Assembly (NCBI GenBank): GCA_021776475.1
Contig: JAJFFV010000005.1
Location: forward strand, 744,001-808,000
Source: Parvularculaceae bacterium
GTDB taxonomy: Bacteria > Pseudomonadota > Alphaproteobacteria > Caulobacterales > Parvularculaceae
Length of the DNA stretch: 64,000 nucleotides
Reading direction: 5' to 3'
In this document: piece after piece, positions 26,808-36,525 of the stretch
Layout of the letters: each line of letters begins with the position of its first letter
How positions within the stretch are numbered: the stretch's first letter is position 1
The notes under the pieces: model-generated
Database searches by the model: none
What the model was told of the DNA's origin: nothing
The model's input: the letters and a program-made list of their open reading frames with translations, nothing else
Translations under genes and position numbers: made by a program

Positions 26808-29600
26808 ATGTCCAAGAAAATCAAGAAAGGCGACCGGCTTTATCTGGTCGACGGATCTTCCTATATCTTCCGTGCCTATCATGCGCTGCCACCTCTGACC
26901 CGCAAATCCGACGGTCTGCCGGTGGGAGCCGTTTCCGGTTTTTGTAACATGTTGTGGAAACTGCTCGCCGACGTCAGCGACGATGCGGTAAAGGAGATGG
27001 GAACGCCGACCCATTTCGCGGTGATCTTCGATCATTCATCGCATACATTTCGTAACGATCTGTATTCTGAGTACAAGGCAAACCGAGATGAGCCGCCGGA
27101 AGATCTGCGTCCGCAATTTGGCATAATTCGCGATGCCGTGCGCGCCTTTGGCCTGCCGTGTATTGAAATGGCCGGCTACGAGGCGGATGATTTGATCGCG
27201 ACCTACGCCGAACATGCTGATCGGAGCGGTGCCGAAACTGTGATTATCTCCTCCGACAAGGATTTGATGCAGCTCATCACCGACCACACAACCATGTATG
27301 ACACGATGAAGTCTAAGAAGATATCGCGCGCCGAGGTTGTTGAAAAATTTGGTGTCGGTCCAGAAAAAATGATCGACCTGCAGGCGCTGGCTGGTGATTC
27401 CGTCGACAACATTCCGGGGGTTCCCGGCATCGGCGCAAAAACAGCGGCGCTGCTTCTCGAAGAATTTGAAACACTCGAGGCATTGCTTGATCGGGCAGAG
27501 ACCATCAAACAGAAGAAACGACGGGAAAACCTGATTGAATTTGCCGGGGATGCCCGGATGTCCAAAGCACTGGTGACGTTGAAAACCGATGTACCGATCA
27601 AAGAAGACCTTGCCAGTTTTGTTGTGAAGCCAATCGCATATGATCAGCTCGTCACCTTTCTTGAGAGTATGGAATTTACGACGTTAACAAAGCGCGTCCG
27701 TGCGGCTGGCGGCGTTGAGGGGACGGTCAAAACGGCAGCGGCAAAATCCGCGACTTCTGAAATTGATACGAATGCGTATGAAACTGTCTATTCCCTAGAT
27801 CAAGTTAAAAAATGGGCAGACAAGGCATATTCACGCGGTGTTATCGCAGTTGATACGGAAACTACCGGCTTTGATGCGATGTCTGCAAGGCTGGTGGGAA
27901 TCTGCTTGTCAACTGAACCGGGGGCTGCCTGCTATATTCCGCTCACACATGGTCATAGTGACCTTTCATTGGAAGATCCCGATACGCGTAAACAACTACA
28001 GGCCAAGGCAGTTCTCGACCTCCTCAAACCGATGCTGGAGGACGCTGCCGTCTTAAAAATCGGCCATAACTTCAAATATAGTTTGTTGATCCTGCGACGC
28101 CATGGCATCAGCCCCCAACCCATCGATGACACTATGCTGATTTCCTACGCCGCTGAGTGTGGGCTGCATGGGCATGGTATGGACGAGCTGGCCAAGCTGC
28201 ATTTGGACCATGAACGCATCAAGTTGAGTGATCTTGCAGGCACAGGCAAGAAACAGAAAACCATTGACCAGATTCCGATCGCCGATGCTGCCAAATATGC
28301 AGCAGAAGATGCCGATATCACACTGCGTCTGCATCAGGTATTGGTGCCGCGGCTCATCAAAAGCCGCATGAAGACCATGTACGAAACACTTGAGCGACCA
28401 ATGACTTACATCATTGCGGAAATGGAACGCGAAGGCGTCAAGGTCGATCCGAATGTTTTGTCGCGGCTTTCTGGCGAATTTGCTCAACGCATGGCGGGCC
28501 ACGAATCGAGCGCTTATGACCTTGCAGGTGAAGCGTTCAATCTTGGCAGCCCGAAACAGATCTCTGAAATTCTGTTCGATAAACTGGGGCTGCCAGGGGG
28601 CAAAAAAACCAAAACAGGGGCCTGGTCAACAGGTGCTGACGTTCTTGAAGATCTGGCGGCACAAGGCATTGAAATCGCACAGGAAATTCACAAATGGCGG
28701 CAACTTTCAAAATTAAAAAGTACTTACACAGACACTCTGCCGTTGGCAATCAATCCGGAGACCGGTCGTATTCACACATGTTATTCTCTCGCCGCGACGC
28801 CCACCGGTCGGCTTTCCTCTAATGATCCTAATTTGCAAAACATCCCGATACGGACGGAAGATGGACGCAAAATAAGGACGGCATTTATTCCTGAAAAGGG
28901 CAACGTTTTGATTTCAGCTGACTACAGCCAGATTGAACTGCGCCTGCTTGCGCATATCGCAGACCTTGCAAGTCTGAAACAGGCCTTCGCCGACGGGATT
29001 GATATTCATGCGATGACCGCATCCGAAATGTTCGGTGTACCGGTCAAGGGCATGGATCCAATGGTGCGACGTAAGGCGAAAGCAATAAATTTTGGCATTA
29101 TCTACGGCATTTCCGCCTTCGGACTGGCCAACCAGTTGGGCATCTCGCGCAGCGATGCCAAGGACTATATCGATAGCTATTTCAAGAAATTCCCCGGCAT
29201 CAAACAGTATATGGACGATACGATTCACAGCGCTAGGACTGACGGGTTTGTTGAAACTGCGTTTGGCAGAAAGACCCATACACCAAAGATCAAGATACCA
29301 ACCTATCGCGCTTATGCTGAGAGGCAGGCGATTAATGCGCCGATACAGGGCTCAGCTGCCGATGTCATTCGGCGCGCAATGATCCGTATGCCATATGCGC
29401 TAGGTGAGGCAAAACTTTCAGCGCGAATGCTCCTGCAGGTGCATGACGAGCTGATTTTTGAATGCCCGAAAGTAGAGGCCAAGAAAACCTGTGCCGTTGT
29501 TAAAGAAGTGATGGAAGCTGCGCCTCTGCCGGCCGTGAATATCAATCTGCCGCTGATGGTCGAGACCGGCATTGGCCAAAATTGGGACGAGGCACACTAA
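26808..29600 (+). CDS. polA: DNA polymerase I
   Basis: This is a full-length 930-residue polymerase. Residues 1-290 are the 5'-3' exonuclease (YLVDGSSYIFRAYHALPP at the start, EADDLIATYA, and helix-hairpin-helix DNIPGVPGIGAKTA). Residues about 330-520 are the 3'-5' exonuclease, with catalytic VDTETTG at 347 intact, so proofreading is probably active. The polymerase domain has motif A DYSQIELRLLAH at about 704 and motif C QVHDELIFE near the end. It serves Okazaki-fragment maturation and excision repair. It is monocistronic or ahead of the flavoprotein gene, 61 bases downstream. Confidence 0.97.
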   Translation: MSKKIKKGDRLYLVDGSSYIFRAYHALPPLTRKSDGLPVGAVSGFCNMLWKLLADVSDDAVKEMGTPTHFAVIFDHSSHTFRNDLYSEYKANRDEPPEDLRPQFGIIRDAVRAFGLPCIEMAGYEADDLIATYAEHADRSGAETVIISSDKDLMQLITDHTTMYDTMKSKKISRAEVVEKFGVGPEKMIDLQALAGDSVDNIPGVPGIGAKTAALLLEEFETLEALLDRAETIKQKKRRENLIEFAGDARMSKALVTLKTDVPIKEDLASFVVKPIAYDQLVTFLESMEFTTLTKRVRAAGGVEGTVKTAAAKSATSEIDTNAYETVYSLDQVKKWADKAYSRGVIAVDTETTGFDAMSARLVGICLSTEPGAACYIPLTHGHSDLSLEDPDTRKQLQAKAVLDLLKPMLEDAAVLKIGHNFKYSLLILRRHGISPQPIDDTMLISYAAECGLHGHGMDELAKLHLDHERIKLSDLAGTGKKQKTIDQIPIADAAKYAAEDADITLRLHQVLVPRLIKSRMKTMYETLERPMTYIIAEMEREGVKVDPNVLSRLSGEFAQRMAGHESSAYDLAGEAFNLGSPKQISEILFDKLGLPGGKKTKTGAWSTGADVLEDLAAQGIEIAQEIHKWRQLSKLKSTYTDTLPLAINPETGRIHTCYSLAATPTGRLSSNDPNLQNIPIRTEDGRKIRTAFIPEKGNVLISADYSQIELRLLAHIADLASLKQAFADGIDIHAMTASEMFGVPVKGMDPMVRRKAKAINFGIIYGISAFGLANQLGISRSDAKDYIDSYFKKFPGIKQYMDDTIHSARTDGFVETAFGRKTHTPKIKIPTYRAYAERQAINAPIQGSAADVIRRAMIRMPYALGEAKLSARMLLQVHDELIFECPKVEAKKTCAVVKEVMEAAPLPAVNINLPLMVETGIGQNWDEAH

Positions 29601-29661
29601 TTTTTTTCAGTGCCGGGACAAAAGACAATCTGCCGTCTTAAAAATAAGCTGGAGCCAATAT

Positions 29662-31278
29662 ATGCGGAGACTACTCTGCGAACAGTATGACGTCATACTC
29701 ATTGGCGGGGGGCACAATGGGCTGGTTTGCGCCTACTACCTGGCAAAGGCAGGTTTGAGTGTTCGGATTTTCGAAAGCCGTGGTCTTGTGGGCGGGGCAG
29801 CCGTTACCGAGGAATTTCATCCTGGATTTCGCAACTCTGTTGCAAGCTACACTGTCAGCCTTCTTAACCCCAAAGTCATCTCTGAGATGGAGCTTGCAAA
29901 GCGCGGCCTCAAAATCTTGAAGCGTCCGATCTCAAATTTCTTTCCGCTGGAGGATGGGCGCTACCTGAAACTTGGCGGCGGTCTTGAGCGAACTCAGGAA
30001 GAGTTCCGCAAATTTTCTGTACATGATGCAGCCCAATTACCACTCTACTATGAACGACTGGAAAACGTTGCAGAGGTGTTGCGCAGACTATCGGAAAAGA
30101 CACCGCCAAACCCAGGCCAGGGCCTGCGCGCTGGCCTTTCGGCCGCGATGCAACTATTGCCAGTCGCAAGAGGGTCGTCTGACTTACAGCAGGACGTTCT
30201 TGACCTGTTTACAAAAAGCGCCCGCAGATTCCTCAACGCCTGGTTTGAATCTGAACAGGCCAAGGCGGCGTTTGGCTTTGACGCAATCGTCGGAAATTAT
30301 GCAAGTCCGGATACACCTGGCTCCGCTTACGTTCTTCTGCATCACGTGTTTGGTGAAGTAAACGGCGAGAAGGGCGTCTGGGGTCATGCCATCGGCGGTA
30401 TGGGGGCAATTACAAGCGCCATGCGCAAAGCATGTGAAGAAAATGGCGTTGTTATTTCAACGTCGGCACCAGTTCGATCAGTCTGCGTTGAAAATGAGGC
30501 GGCCTGCGGTGTGACATTGGAAAACGGTGATACTTTTTACGCCGCGCGCATTGTCGCCAATGTGAATCCAAAACTTCTCTATGGAAAATTGATGCCGCAT
30601 GAGGCGCTAGAACCGGAGTTCAAACGTCGTATTGACGCATATCAGTGTGGATCTGGAACATTTCGAATGAATGTCGCGCTCTCAGAATTACCCGACTTTA
30701 CATGTCTTCCAGGCACAAAAGCCGGCGAGCACCACCAGTCAGGCATTGTCATCGCACCAACGCTCGATTATATGGACCAGGCCTATATCGATGCCAAACA
30801 GTATGGCTGGTCAAAAAAACCGATTGTAGAAATGCTCATTCCCTCAACCGTTGACGACACACTAGCCCCCAAGGGCAAGCACGTGGCGAGCCTGTTTTGC
30901 CAGCAATTTGCACCAGAGCTCCCCGGCAAACGGGCGTGGTCCACCGCCTCTGAGGAAGCGGCAGACCTTGTCATTGATACCGTCACTCAGTATGCACCGA
31001 ATTTTAAACACTCCGTGCTCGGCAGGATGATATTGTCACCGCAAGGCCTGGAAGATAAATTCGGACTCATTGCCGGGGACATAATGCACGGCGCCATGAC
31101 ACTTGATCAGATGTGGGCTGCACGGCCCATTCTAGGACATGGCGACTATCGTGGGCCCGTTCGTGGCCTCTATATGTGCGGCGCAGGCAACCATCCCGGC
31201 GGTGGCGTTACTGGGCTACCGGGCAGAAACGCCGCGCGCGAAATTTTGAATGACGCCAGGCTGCCAGCACCAAAATAG
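29662..31278 (+). CDS. FAD-dependent oxidoreductase, PYROXD2/phytoene desaturase-like
   Basis: This protein of 538 residues starts at ATG 29662, after a GGAG site. The FAD-binding Rossmann motif is DVILIGGGHNGLVCAYYLAKAGLSV at the start, and the terminal GAGNHPGGGVTGLPGRNAA is typical of the carotenoid-desaturase-like flavoprotein group related to mitochondrial PYROXD2. No carotenoid synthesis genes (crtB, crtE) are near, so a role in carotenoids is not supported. The substrate is unknown. The gene is convergent with htpX, with 7 bases between stops. Confidence 0.85.
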   Translation: MRRLLCEQYDVILIGGGHNGLVCAYYLAKAGLSVRIFESRGLVGGAAVTEEFHPGFRNSVASYTVSLLNPKVISEMELAKRGLKILKRPISNFFPLEDGRYLKLGGGLERTQEEFRKFSVHDAAQLPLYYERLENVAEVLRRLSEKTPPNPGQGLRAGLSAAMQLLPVARGSSDLQQDVLDLFTKSARRFLNAWFESEQAKAAFGFDAIVGNYASPDTPGSAYVLLHHVFGEVNGEKGVWGHAIGGMGAITSAMRKACEENGVVISTSAPVRSVCVENEAACGVTLENGDTFYAARIVANVNPKLLYGKLMPHEALEPEFKRRIDAYQCGSGTFRMNVALSELPDFTCLPGTKAGEHHQSGIVIAPTLDYMDQAYIDAKQYGWSKKPIVEMLIPSTVDDTLAPKGKHVASLFCQQFAPELPGKRAWSTASEEAADLVIDTVTQYAPNFKHSVLGRMILSPQGLEDKFGLIAGDIMHGAMTLDQMWAARPILGHGDYRGPVRGLYMCGAGNHPGGGVTGLPGRNAAREILNDARLPAPK

Positions 31279-31285
31279 CGGTGGC

Positions 31286-32188
31286 TTATCCCCATGGGCC
31301 GCGGGCGGCGATGCCCGCGGACGCATAGCCATTTTGCGCAACACGGCCAGCCAGTGTCTGCAAGCGTTCAATTCGGTTTTGTGTGTTTGGGTGGGTTGAA
31401 AACAGATTATCCGCCCGCTGACCATGCAGAGGGTTGATGATCATCAACTGGCCAGTCGCTGGGTGGCGCTCTGCGGTCGGGTTCGGGATGCGGGCCGCTC
31501 CATTCGAAATCTTGGCCAGCGCTGACGCCAGCCATAAGGGCTGACCACAAATCTCCGCACCAATCCGGTCAGCTTCATATTCCCGCGTCCGACTGATCGC
31601 CATCTGAACAAGAGCCGCAGCCAATGGTGCGAGCAGCATGATCGCGATCGCACCGATCAACCCGCCATTATCCCTGCTGCCGCCGAAGAAAATTGCAAAA
31701 TTGGCCAGCGACGTAATCGCGCCGGCGATGGTCGCTGTTACGGTCATGGTCAAGGTGTCACGATTTTTTACATGCGCCAGCTCATGCGCCATTACGCCGG
31801 CAATTTCTTCATCCGACAGCAGTTGCAACAACCCGGTGGTTGCAGCGACGGCGGCATTTTCCGGATTACGGCCGGTGGCAAATGCGTTCGGTTGCGGGTT
31901 TTCCATTATATAGATTTTCGGTTGGGGCATCCCCGCGCTGTGAGCAAGAGCGCTGGTGATTTCTGCATAGCGGCGGATTGACCCTGAAGCATGCCGAGGG
32001 TCGACTTCACGGGCATTGTACATGCGCAGGACGATCTTGTCGGCATTCCAGTAGCTGAATATGTTCATAACGCCCGCGAACAAAAGGGCAATTACCATGC
32101 CGGTTGCGCCGCCAAGAGCGGCACCGACAAAGCCGAACAAAGCGGTCAATGCCGCCATCAACATGCTCGTCCTCACAACCGAATTCAT
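31286..32188 (-). CDS. htpX: Zinc metalloprotease HtpX
   Basis: This is a 300-residue M48-family membrane protease. The start ATG at 32188 has an AGGGAG site 9 bases upstream; longer starts at 32209/32218 are less likely. Two N-terminal transmembrane segments are followed by the zinc site [15 protein letters not shown] and, further on, two more hydrophobic segments and the [15 protein letters not shown] ligand motif. It degrades misfolded inner-membrane proteins together with FtsH. It is divergent from the DUF1674 gene over 77 bases. Confidence 0.94.
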   Translation of the reverse strand: MNSVVRTSMLMAALTALFGFVGAALGGATGMVIALLFAGVMNIFSYWNADKIVLRMYNAREVDPRHASGSIRRYAEITSALAHSAGMPQPKIYIMENPQPNAFATGRNPENAAVAATTGLLQLLSDEEIAGVMAHELAHVKNRDTLTMTVTATIAGAITSLANFAIFFGGSRDNGGLIGAIAIMLLAPLAAALVQMAISRTREYEADRIGAEICGQPLWLASALAKISNGAARIPNPTAERHPATGQLMIINPLHGQRADNLFSTHPNTQNRIERLQTLAGRVAQNGYASAGIAARGPWG

Positions 32189-32265
32189 TGGTTTTGTGCT
32201 CCCTGTCATATTAAACAACTATACATTCAAGTAAGCACAGACAGGATAGTTGCAATATCTTGGCC

Positions 32266-32517
32266 ATGGCAGATGACGAAAAAGATATGAGCCCACAGAG
32301 CGGCAAGACAGCGCTGACGGAAGACGGCATCCCGCTGGTTGTGAACGGTGAGCGGTTGTCAAAAACAGCGATCCAGGCTTTGCGCGAAGCAAGGGCGCGC
32401 GACAAAGAACCGAAAGATGAGGCCGGGTTACCAAAAGAGATCAACGGTCCCAAAGGGAATGTCGAACCCACCCGCTATGGCGATTGGGAAAAAAACGGAA
32501 GGGTCAGTGACTTTTAA
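32266..32517 (+). CDS. DUF1674 protein, SdhAF4-like assembly factor
   Basis: A small protein of 83 residues. The C-terminus EINGPKGNVEPTRYGDWEKNGRVSDF-type block (residues ~58-83) is the signature of DUF1674, the family of succinate dehydrogenase assembly factor 4, which binds flavinylated SdhA before complex assembly. The first half is charged and probably disordered. An in-frame TTG six bases upstream is an alternative start. Its last 14 bases overlap the 3' end of the convergent YcxB-like gene. Confidence 0.85.
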   Translation: MADDEKDMSPQSGKTALTEDGIPLVVNGERLSKTAIQALREARARDKEPKDEAGLPKEINGPKGNVEPTRYGDWEKNGRVSDF

Positions 32518-33061
32518 CCAGTGCGTCGCCGACCACGACCCGTTCTTGCATAAACTCTTCGAAAGTTCGTTGATGCGCGTCATTGGTGAAAGCCGTGTAG
32601 GGGATAAAAACACCGTCAGTGGCGTCATGTAGAAGTACATACCCGGTTTTGAGTGCCCGCATGCCAAGCAGCGCCTGCCAGGTATAAGCTCGCTGCCAGC
32701 CATTACCCTTTTCGATGATCCCGTCATGCGATGTCGTGACCTGCCAGCCGGTCAAAAAGCTGCCTCTATCCGAGGGTGATGGTTTCTTCTCACCTGGCGC
32801 GGCTGGCCGCAAGACCAAGACAAACAAAATGGCGGCTGATGCACCGCAAAGACTTGCTGAGGCAATATAACGCCACATCTCTGCCGGCATATGGCGGATG
32901 ATGAGCGCTGCGACAATGCCGATAAAGGCGGCGGCAAACGGAACCGACAGGCCAGACAGGAAACGAAGCGCTGTGCGGGCCCGTGTTCTGGGCCGGGTCA
33001 GCGCTTTTTGCACTTCGTCGTAGTGCGCCTCGGTCCGCCGGAAGGTAAGAGCGAAATCCAT
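32504..33061 (-). CDS. YcxB-like membrane protein, unknown function
   Basis: The protein has 185 residues with two closely spaced transmembrane helices (about residues 38-56 and 64-84) and a C-terminal cytoplasmic domain in which WQVTTSHDGIIEKGNGWQRAYTWQALLGMRA and HDATDGVFIPYTAF resemble the YcxB fold, a PH-like domain of unknown role. It sits immediately downstream of infB, in the place where rbfA and truB are found in many bacteria. Confidence 0.65.
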   Translation of the reverse strand: MDFALTFRRTEAHYDEVQKALTRPRTRARTALRFLSGLSVPFAAAFIGIVAALIIRHMPAEMWRYIASASLCGASAAILFVLVLRPAAPGEKKPSPSDRGSFLTGWQVTTSHDGIIEKGNGWQRAYTWQALLGMRALKTGYVLLHDATDGVFIPYTAFTNDAHQRTFEEFMQERVVVGDALVKSH

Positions 33062-33112
33062 CTTGCGACCCTAGGGTGCTTCGCGCCGCCGCCCAACAGT
33101 TGCCAAATCAGC

Positions 33113-35701
33113 TTAGAGTGTCCGCTCTTTTTGCTCGACGGTGAAACACTCGATGACATCACCAGCCTTCAGATCATCGTAATTGGCAAAGCTCATGCCG
33201 CATTCTTGACCAACCGGCACTTCCTGAACATCGTCCTTGAAGCGCTTAAGCTGAGAAAGCTCGCCCTCGTGGATGACGATGCTGTCGCGAATAAGACGAA
33301 CCCTTGCACCGCGCCGCACCATACCTTCGACAACACGGCACCCGGCCACTTTACCAAATTTCGAGATGTTGAATACTTCCAGTATCTCAGCGTTGCCGAT
33401 GAAAGTTTCATGGATCTCAGGATCCAACATACCCGACAGAGCGCCCTTCAAGTCGTCCAGTAAGTCGTAGATGACTGAATAGTACCGGATTTCAACATTC
33501 GACTTTTCAGATTCGTCACGGGCCTGTTTGTTGGCCCGAACATTAAAGCCGATTACTGGCGCGTTGGAGGCCTCTGCGAGGATCACGTCGCTTTCAGAAA
33601 TACCGCCAACGCCGGTGTGCAGAACTTTCACGCGCACTTCATCCGTAGACATTTTTTCAAGAGAACTGACGATCGCCTCAACGGAGCCTTGAACGTCAGC
33701 CTTGATGACGATCGGTAACTCTTTGATCTCAGCGTCCTTTAACTGCGACATCATCATCTCAAGCGAAGAACCGGAAGATTTGGCATTTGCTTTTTCGCGC
33801 TGTTGACGCTGACGGAATTCAGCAACCTCCCGGGCCCGCGCCTCGGTTTCAACAACGACGAACTGGTCACCAGGCTCCGGTACACCATTCAGTCCCAACA
33901 CCTCAACCGGCATTGCCGGGCCTGCTTCCTTGATTTGTTGACCCTTGTCATTGACGAGCGCACGAACTTTGCCCCACTCCGCGCCACAGACAAAAATGTC
34001 ACCGCGCCTAAGGGTGCCGCGCGCCACAAGAAGCGTCGCGACCGTGCCGCGGCCTTTGTCGAGTTTTGCCTCTACAACAGCGCCTATTGCCGGGCGGTCC
34101 GGATTGGTTTTTAATTCAAGAAGCTCTGACTGCAGAAGAATCGCCTCTTTCAAGCCATCAAGATTGATTTTCTTAAGCGCCGAGACTTCGACGTCCTGTA
34201 CTTGCCCGCCCATCCCCTCAACCTGCAACTCATACTGAAGAAGATCAGTGCGCACTTTATTTGCGTCAGCTTCTGGTCGATCAATCTTGTTAATCGCTAC
34301 AATGATCGGAACGCCTGCCGCTTTGGCGTGATTGATAGCCTCAACCGTTTGCGGCATGACAGAATCATCCGCCGCGACGACAATGATCACAATATCTGTC
34401 ACCTGCGCACCACGCGCACGCATTTGCGTGAACGCGGCGTGGCCTGGCGTATCCAGGAAAGTGATCTTGTGCCCGCCATCGAGAACAATCTGATAGGCCC
34501 CGATATGCTGGGTGATGCCACCGGCTTCTCCAGACACAACATCAGTCTCGCGCATCGCATCAAGCAGCGACGTCTTACCGTGATCGACATGTCCCATGAT
34601 CGTAACGACAGGTGGTCGCGGTTTCAGATCTTCATCCTTATCGTCCAGTCCCGCGAGGCCCGCTTCTACGTCAGCTTCTGATACGCGTTTTACGATGTGG
34701 CCCAAGTCTTCGACGATCAATTGCGCCGTATCGGCATCAAGTATCGTATTGGCGGTGACCATTTGGCCTTCTTTCATTAGCTCCTTAACCAATTCAACGG
34801 CACGCATGGACATGCGCTGAGCGAGTTCCTGCACCGTGATTGTTTCAGGGATCACAACCTCGCGAGCGACTTTCTGGCCATCGCCAGAGCGCGCCTGGCG
34901 GGCCTGTTTTTCGCGCTCCCGAGCGCGCTTCACTGACGCAAGTGAGCGTTGCCGCTCTTCATCGTCGAGCGCATTGGCGATCGTCAGCTTCCCGGTGCGA
35001 CGGCGATTGTCTTTTGGCTTCGTTTGGTTTCGCGTATCGTCCACAAACTGGCGTTTGGTCTTGAGGCGCCCACCCAATTGAGCCAACGGGTTGTCCGCAT
35101 CTTTTGCAAAGCCCGGGTCAGACTGAACTGCACCTTCTTCCTTGCCTTTACCGCGCACGTCTCCCTTGGCAGCGAGGCGTTTCTTGCGCTCAAGCTCTTC
35201 TGCTTCCAGCGACAGACGAGCCTCTTCTTCAGCACGTGCCCGCGCTTCAGCTTCCTTGGATCGTTTTGCTTCGTCGTCGGCCTGCTGCTGGCGTTCAGCC
35301 TCGAGTTTGGTACGCTCGGCTGTCTCTCGCTCTTCGCGTGCGGCTCGTTCAGCTTCCTCGCGCAAAAATTTTTCTTTTTCGTGAACCTTAGCAACCTTTA
35401 AGGCGGCGGCCCTTTTCTGTTTTTCAGTTTCAGAAAGAGTCCGCAGAACCTTGCCGTCTTTTTTTTGCTCAGCCTTGTCGTCAACAGGCTGTGCAACAGC
35501 TGCCTTGGTTTCGACCGGCTTCACCTCTTTGGCTGCCGGCGCCGCCATGCCTTTAGGGGCGATCGTGCGTCGTTTTTTTGTTTCAACCACAACCGTTTTC
35601 GACCGACCGTGCGAGAAGCTTTGCTTCACGGAGCCGGTTTCGGTTTTGCGCAAAGTCAATTTGCGCTTTGGTTTGGCCTCATCTTTTGTTTCTTCGCTCA
35701 T
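33113..35701 (-). CDS. infB: Translation initiation factor IF-2
   Basis: The protein is 862 residues long. The N-terminus carries an IF2-associated domain, a long charged Ala/Glu/Arg/Lys-rich coiled stretch (about residues 90-190) and an IF2_N domain ([27 protein letters not shown]). The GTPase core shows G1 GHVDHGKTS near residue 368, DTPGHAAF and NKIDRPEA, followed by the beta-barrel and fMet-tRNA-binding C-terminal domains. It places initiator tRNA on the 30S subunit. It is the last gene of the rimP-nusA-ylxR-infB transcript and is spaced 128 bases from ylxR. Confidence 0.97.
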   Translation of the reverse strand: MSEETKDEAKPKRKLTLRKTETGSVKQSFSHGRSKTVVVETKKRRTIAPKGMAAPAAKEVKPVETKAAVAQPVDDKAEQKKDGKVLRTLSETEKQKRAAALKVAKVHEKEKFLREEAERAAREERETAERTKLEAERQQQADDEAKRSKEAEARARAEEEARLSLEAEELERKKRLAAKGDVRGKGKEEGAVQSDPGFAKDADNPLAQLGGRLKTKRQFVDDTRNQTKPKDNRRRTGKLTIANALDDEERQRSLASVKRAREREKQARQARSGDGQKVAREVVIPETITVQELAQRMSMRAVELVKELMKEGQMVTANTILDADTAQLIVEDLGHIVKRVSEADVEAGLAGLDDKDEDLKPRPPVVTIMGHVDHGKTSLLDAMRETDVVSGEAGGITQHIGAYQIVLDGGHKITFLDTPGHAAFTQMRARGAQVTDIVIIVVAADDSVMPQTVEAINHAKAAGVPIIVAINKIDRPEADANKVRTDLLQYELQVEGMGGQVQDVEVSALKKINLDGLKEAILLQSELLELKTNPDRPAIGAVVEAKLDKGRGTVATLLVARGTLRRGDIFVCGAEWGKVRALVNDKGQQIKEAGPAMPVEVLGLNGVPEPGDQFVVVETEARAREVAEFRQRQQREKANAKSSGSSLEMMMSQLKDAEIKELPIVIKADVQGSVEAIVSSLEKMSTDEVRVKVLHTGVGGISESDVILAEASNAPVIGFNVRANKQARDESEKSNVEIRYYSVIYDLLDDLKGALSGMLDPEIHETFIGNAEILEVFNISKFGKVAGCRVVEGMVRRGARVRLIRDSIVIHEGELSQLKRFKDDVQEVPVGQECGMSFANYDDLKAGDVIECFTVEQKERTL

Positions 35702-35829
35702 TCAGTCTCCGGCTACCCGTTTGTTTAAGGTAGGCTGTTCCTATTCGGAGTGCAGGACATAGCCTCACGATCACGCAGGGTCTACACCACTTCTCCAGTT
35801 TATGCGCCGCAAAGCGCGGAAATCGTCTC

Positions 35830-36525
35830 CTAATCGTAGGTATCTGTCGGTTTGGGTATAAACCCCGACAACCTGTCCACTTCCTTCAGAAAATTGCTCC
35901 CTGATCTGCCCCTTGCAAGACCAAGATGCACTACATTCATACTGCCCAACGCCTGATCGAGATCAGGTCCAGAGAAAAAACCGACTATCCGGCAAGGCTC
36001 CGATTGGGACGCAATAATTTTGCGGACTTTCTCCAGGCCGTCTACTGCCCCATCAGATGCATGGATATAGGCGATAAAATCACATTTTTTAAGCCCCGCC
36101 CGCACTTTTTCAAAACCCGAGATCACCCCGCCACTTTTTTTTGCCAGACCCAGCGCATCAAGCGCTCGCTTCTCAAGACCCTCGCGCACTTGTGCAATAA
36201 GCCCCTGATGACCGTCTTGGACTTCCGCCTGCTGCTTGAATGCGCGAGCGAAAAGCCCTTTTTGGACCGCGACGGCGACGGCCTCGGCTGTCGCCCCCAC
36301 CCAGGCGCCGCGACCGGGCAACTTTCCGCCAAGATCAGGCACAACAGTGCCATCCGGTGACCGGACGAACTTTAGCGCGGGCCGGTCCGGGGGAATGACC
36401 TCACCCGTTGCAATACAGAGGCGGTCATTCTTCCGGGGCAGACGGAGCGTGATATATTCCGCCTCAAGCGTCTTCAGTCGTACCCTCCTGTTCTTCCGCT
36501 TCCGCTGCTGCGGCAGCTTCGGCAT
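35830..36525 (-). CDS. YlxR/DUF448 RNA-binding protein with L7Ae-like domain
   Basis: This is a two-domain protein of the alphaproteobacterial nusA-infB operon. The YlxR (DUF448) fold has CIATGEVIPPDRPALKFVRSPDG and GRGAWVGAT. The second half, RALDALGLAKKSGGVISGFEKVRAGL, is an L7Ae/L30e-like RNA-binding domain. The start is uncertain. The ATG at 36525 overlaps nusA by 62 bases and adds a very basic leader (KLPQQRKRKNRRVR). A perfect AGGAGG lies inside that overlap, 6 bases before a CTG codon at 36477, which would give a protein of about 215 residues. The boundary given is the longest plausible one. Confidence 0.85.
   Translation of the reverse strand: MPKLPQQRKRKNRRVRLKTLEAEYITLRLPRKNDRLCIATGEVIPPDRPALKFVRSPDGTVVPDLGGKLPGRGAWVGATAEAVAVAVQKGLFARAFKQQAEVQDGHQGLIAQVREGLEKRALDALGLAKKSGGVISGFEKVRAGLKKCDFIAYIHASDGAVDGLEKVRKIIASQSEPCRIVGFFSGPDLDQALGSMNVVHLGLARGRSGSNFLKEVDRLSGFIPKPTDTYD

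Noticed and set aside
29662-31278. Carotenoid (phytoene) desaturase
   Set aside because: The fold matches, but no crtB, crtE or other carotenoid genes are nearby and the sequence is closer to the PYROXD2-like group.
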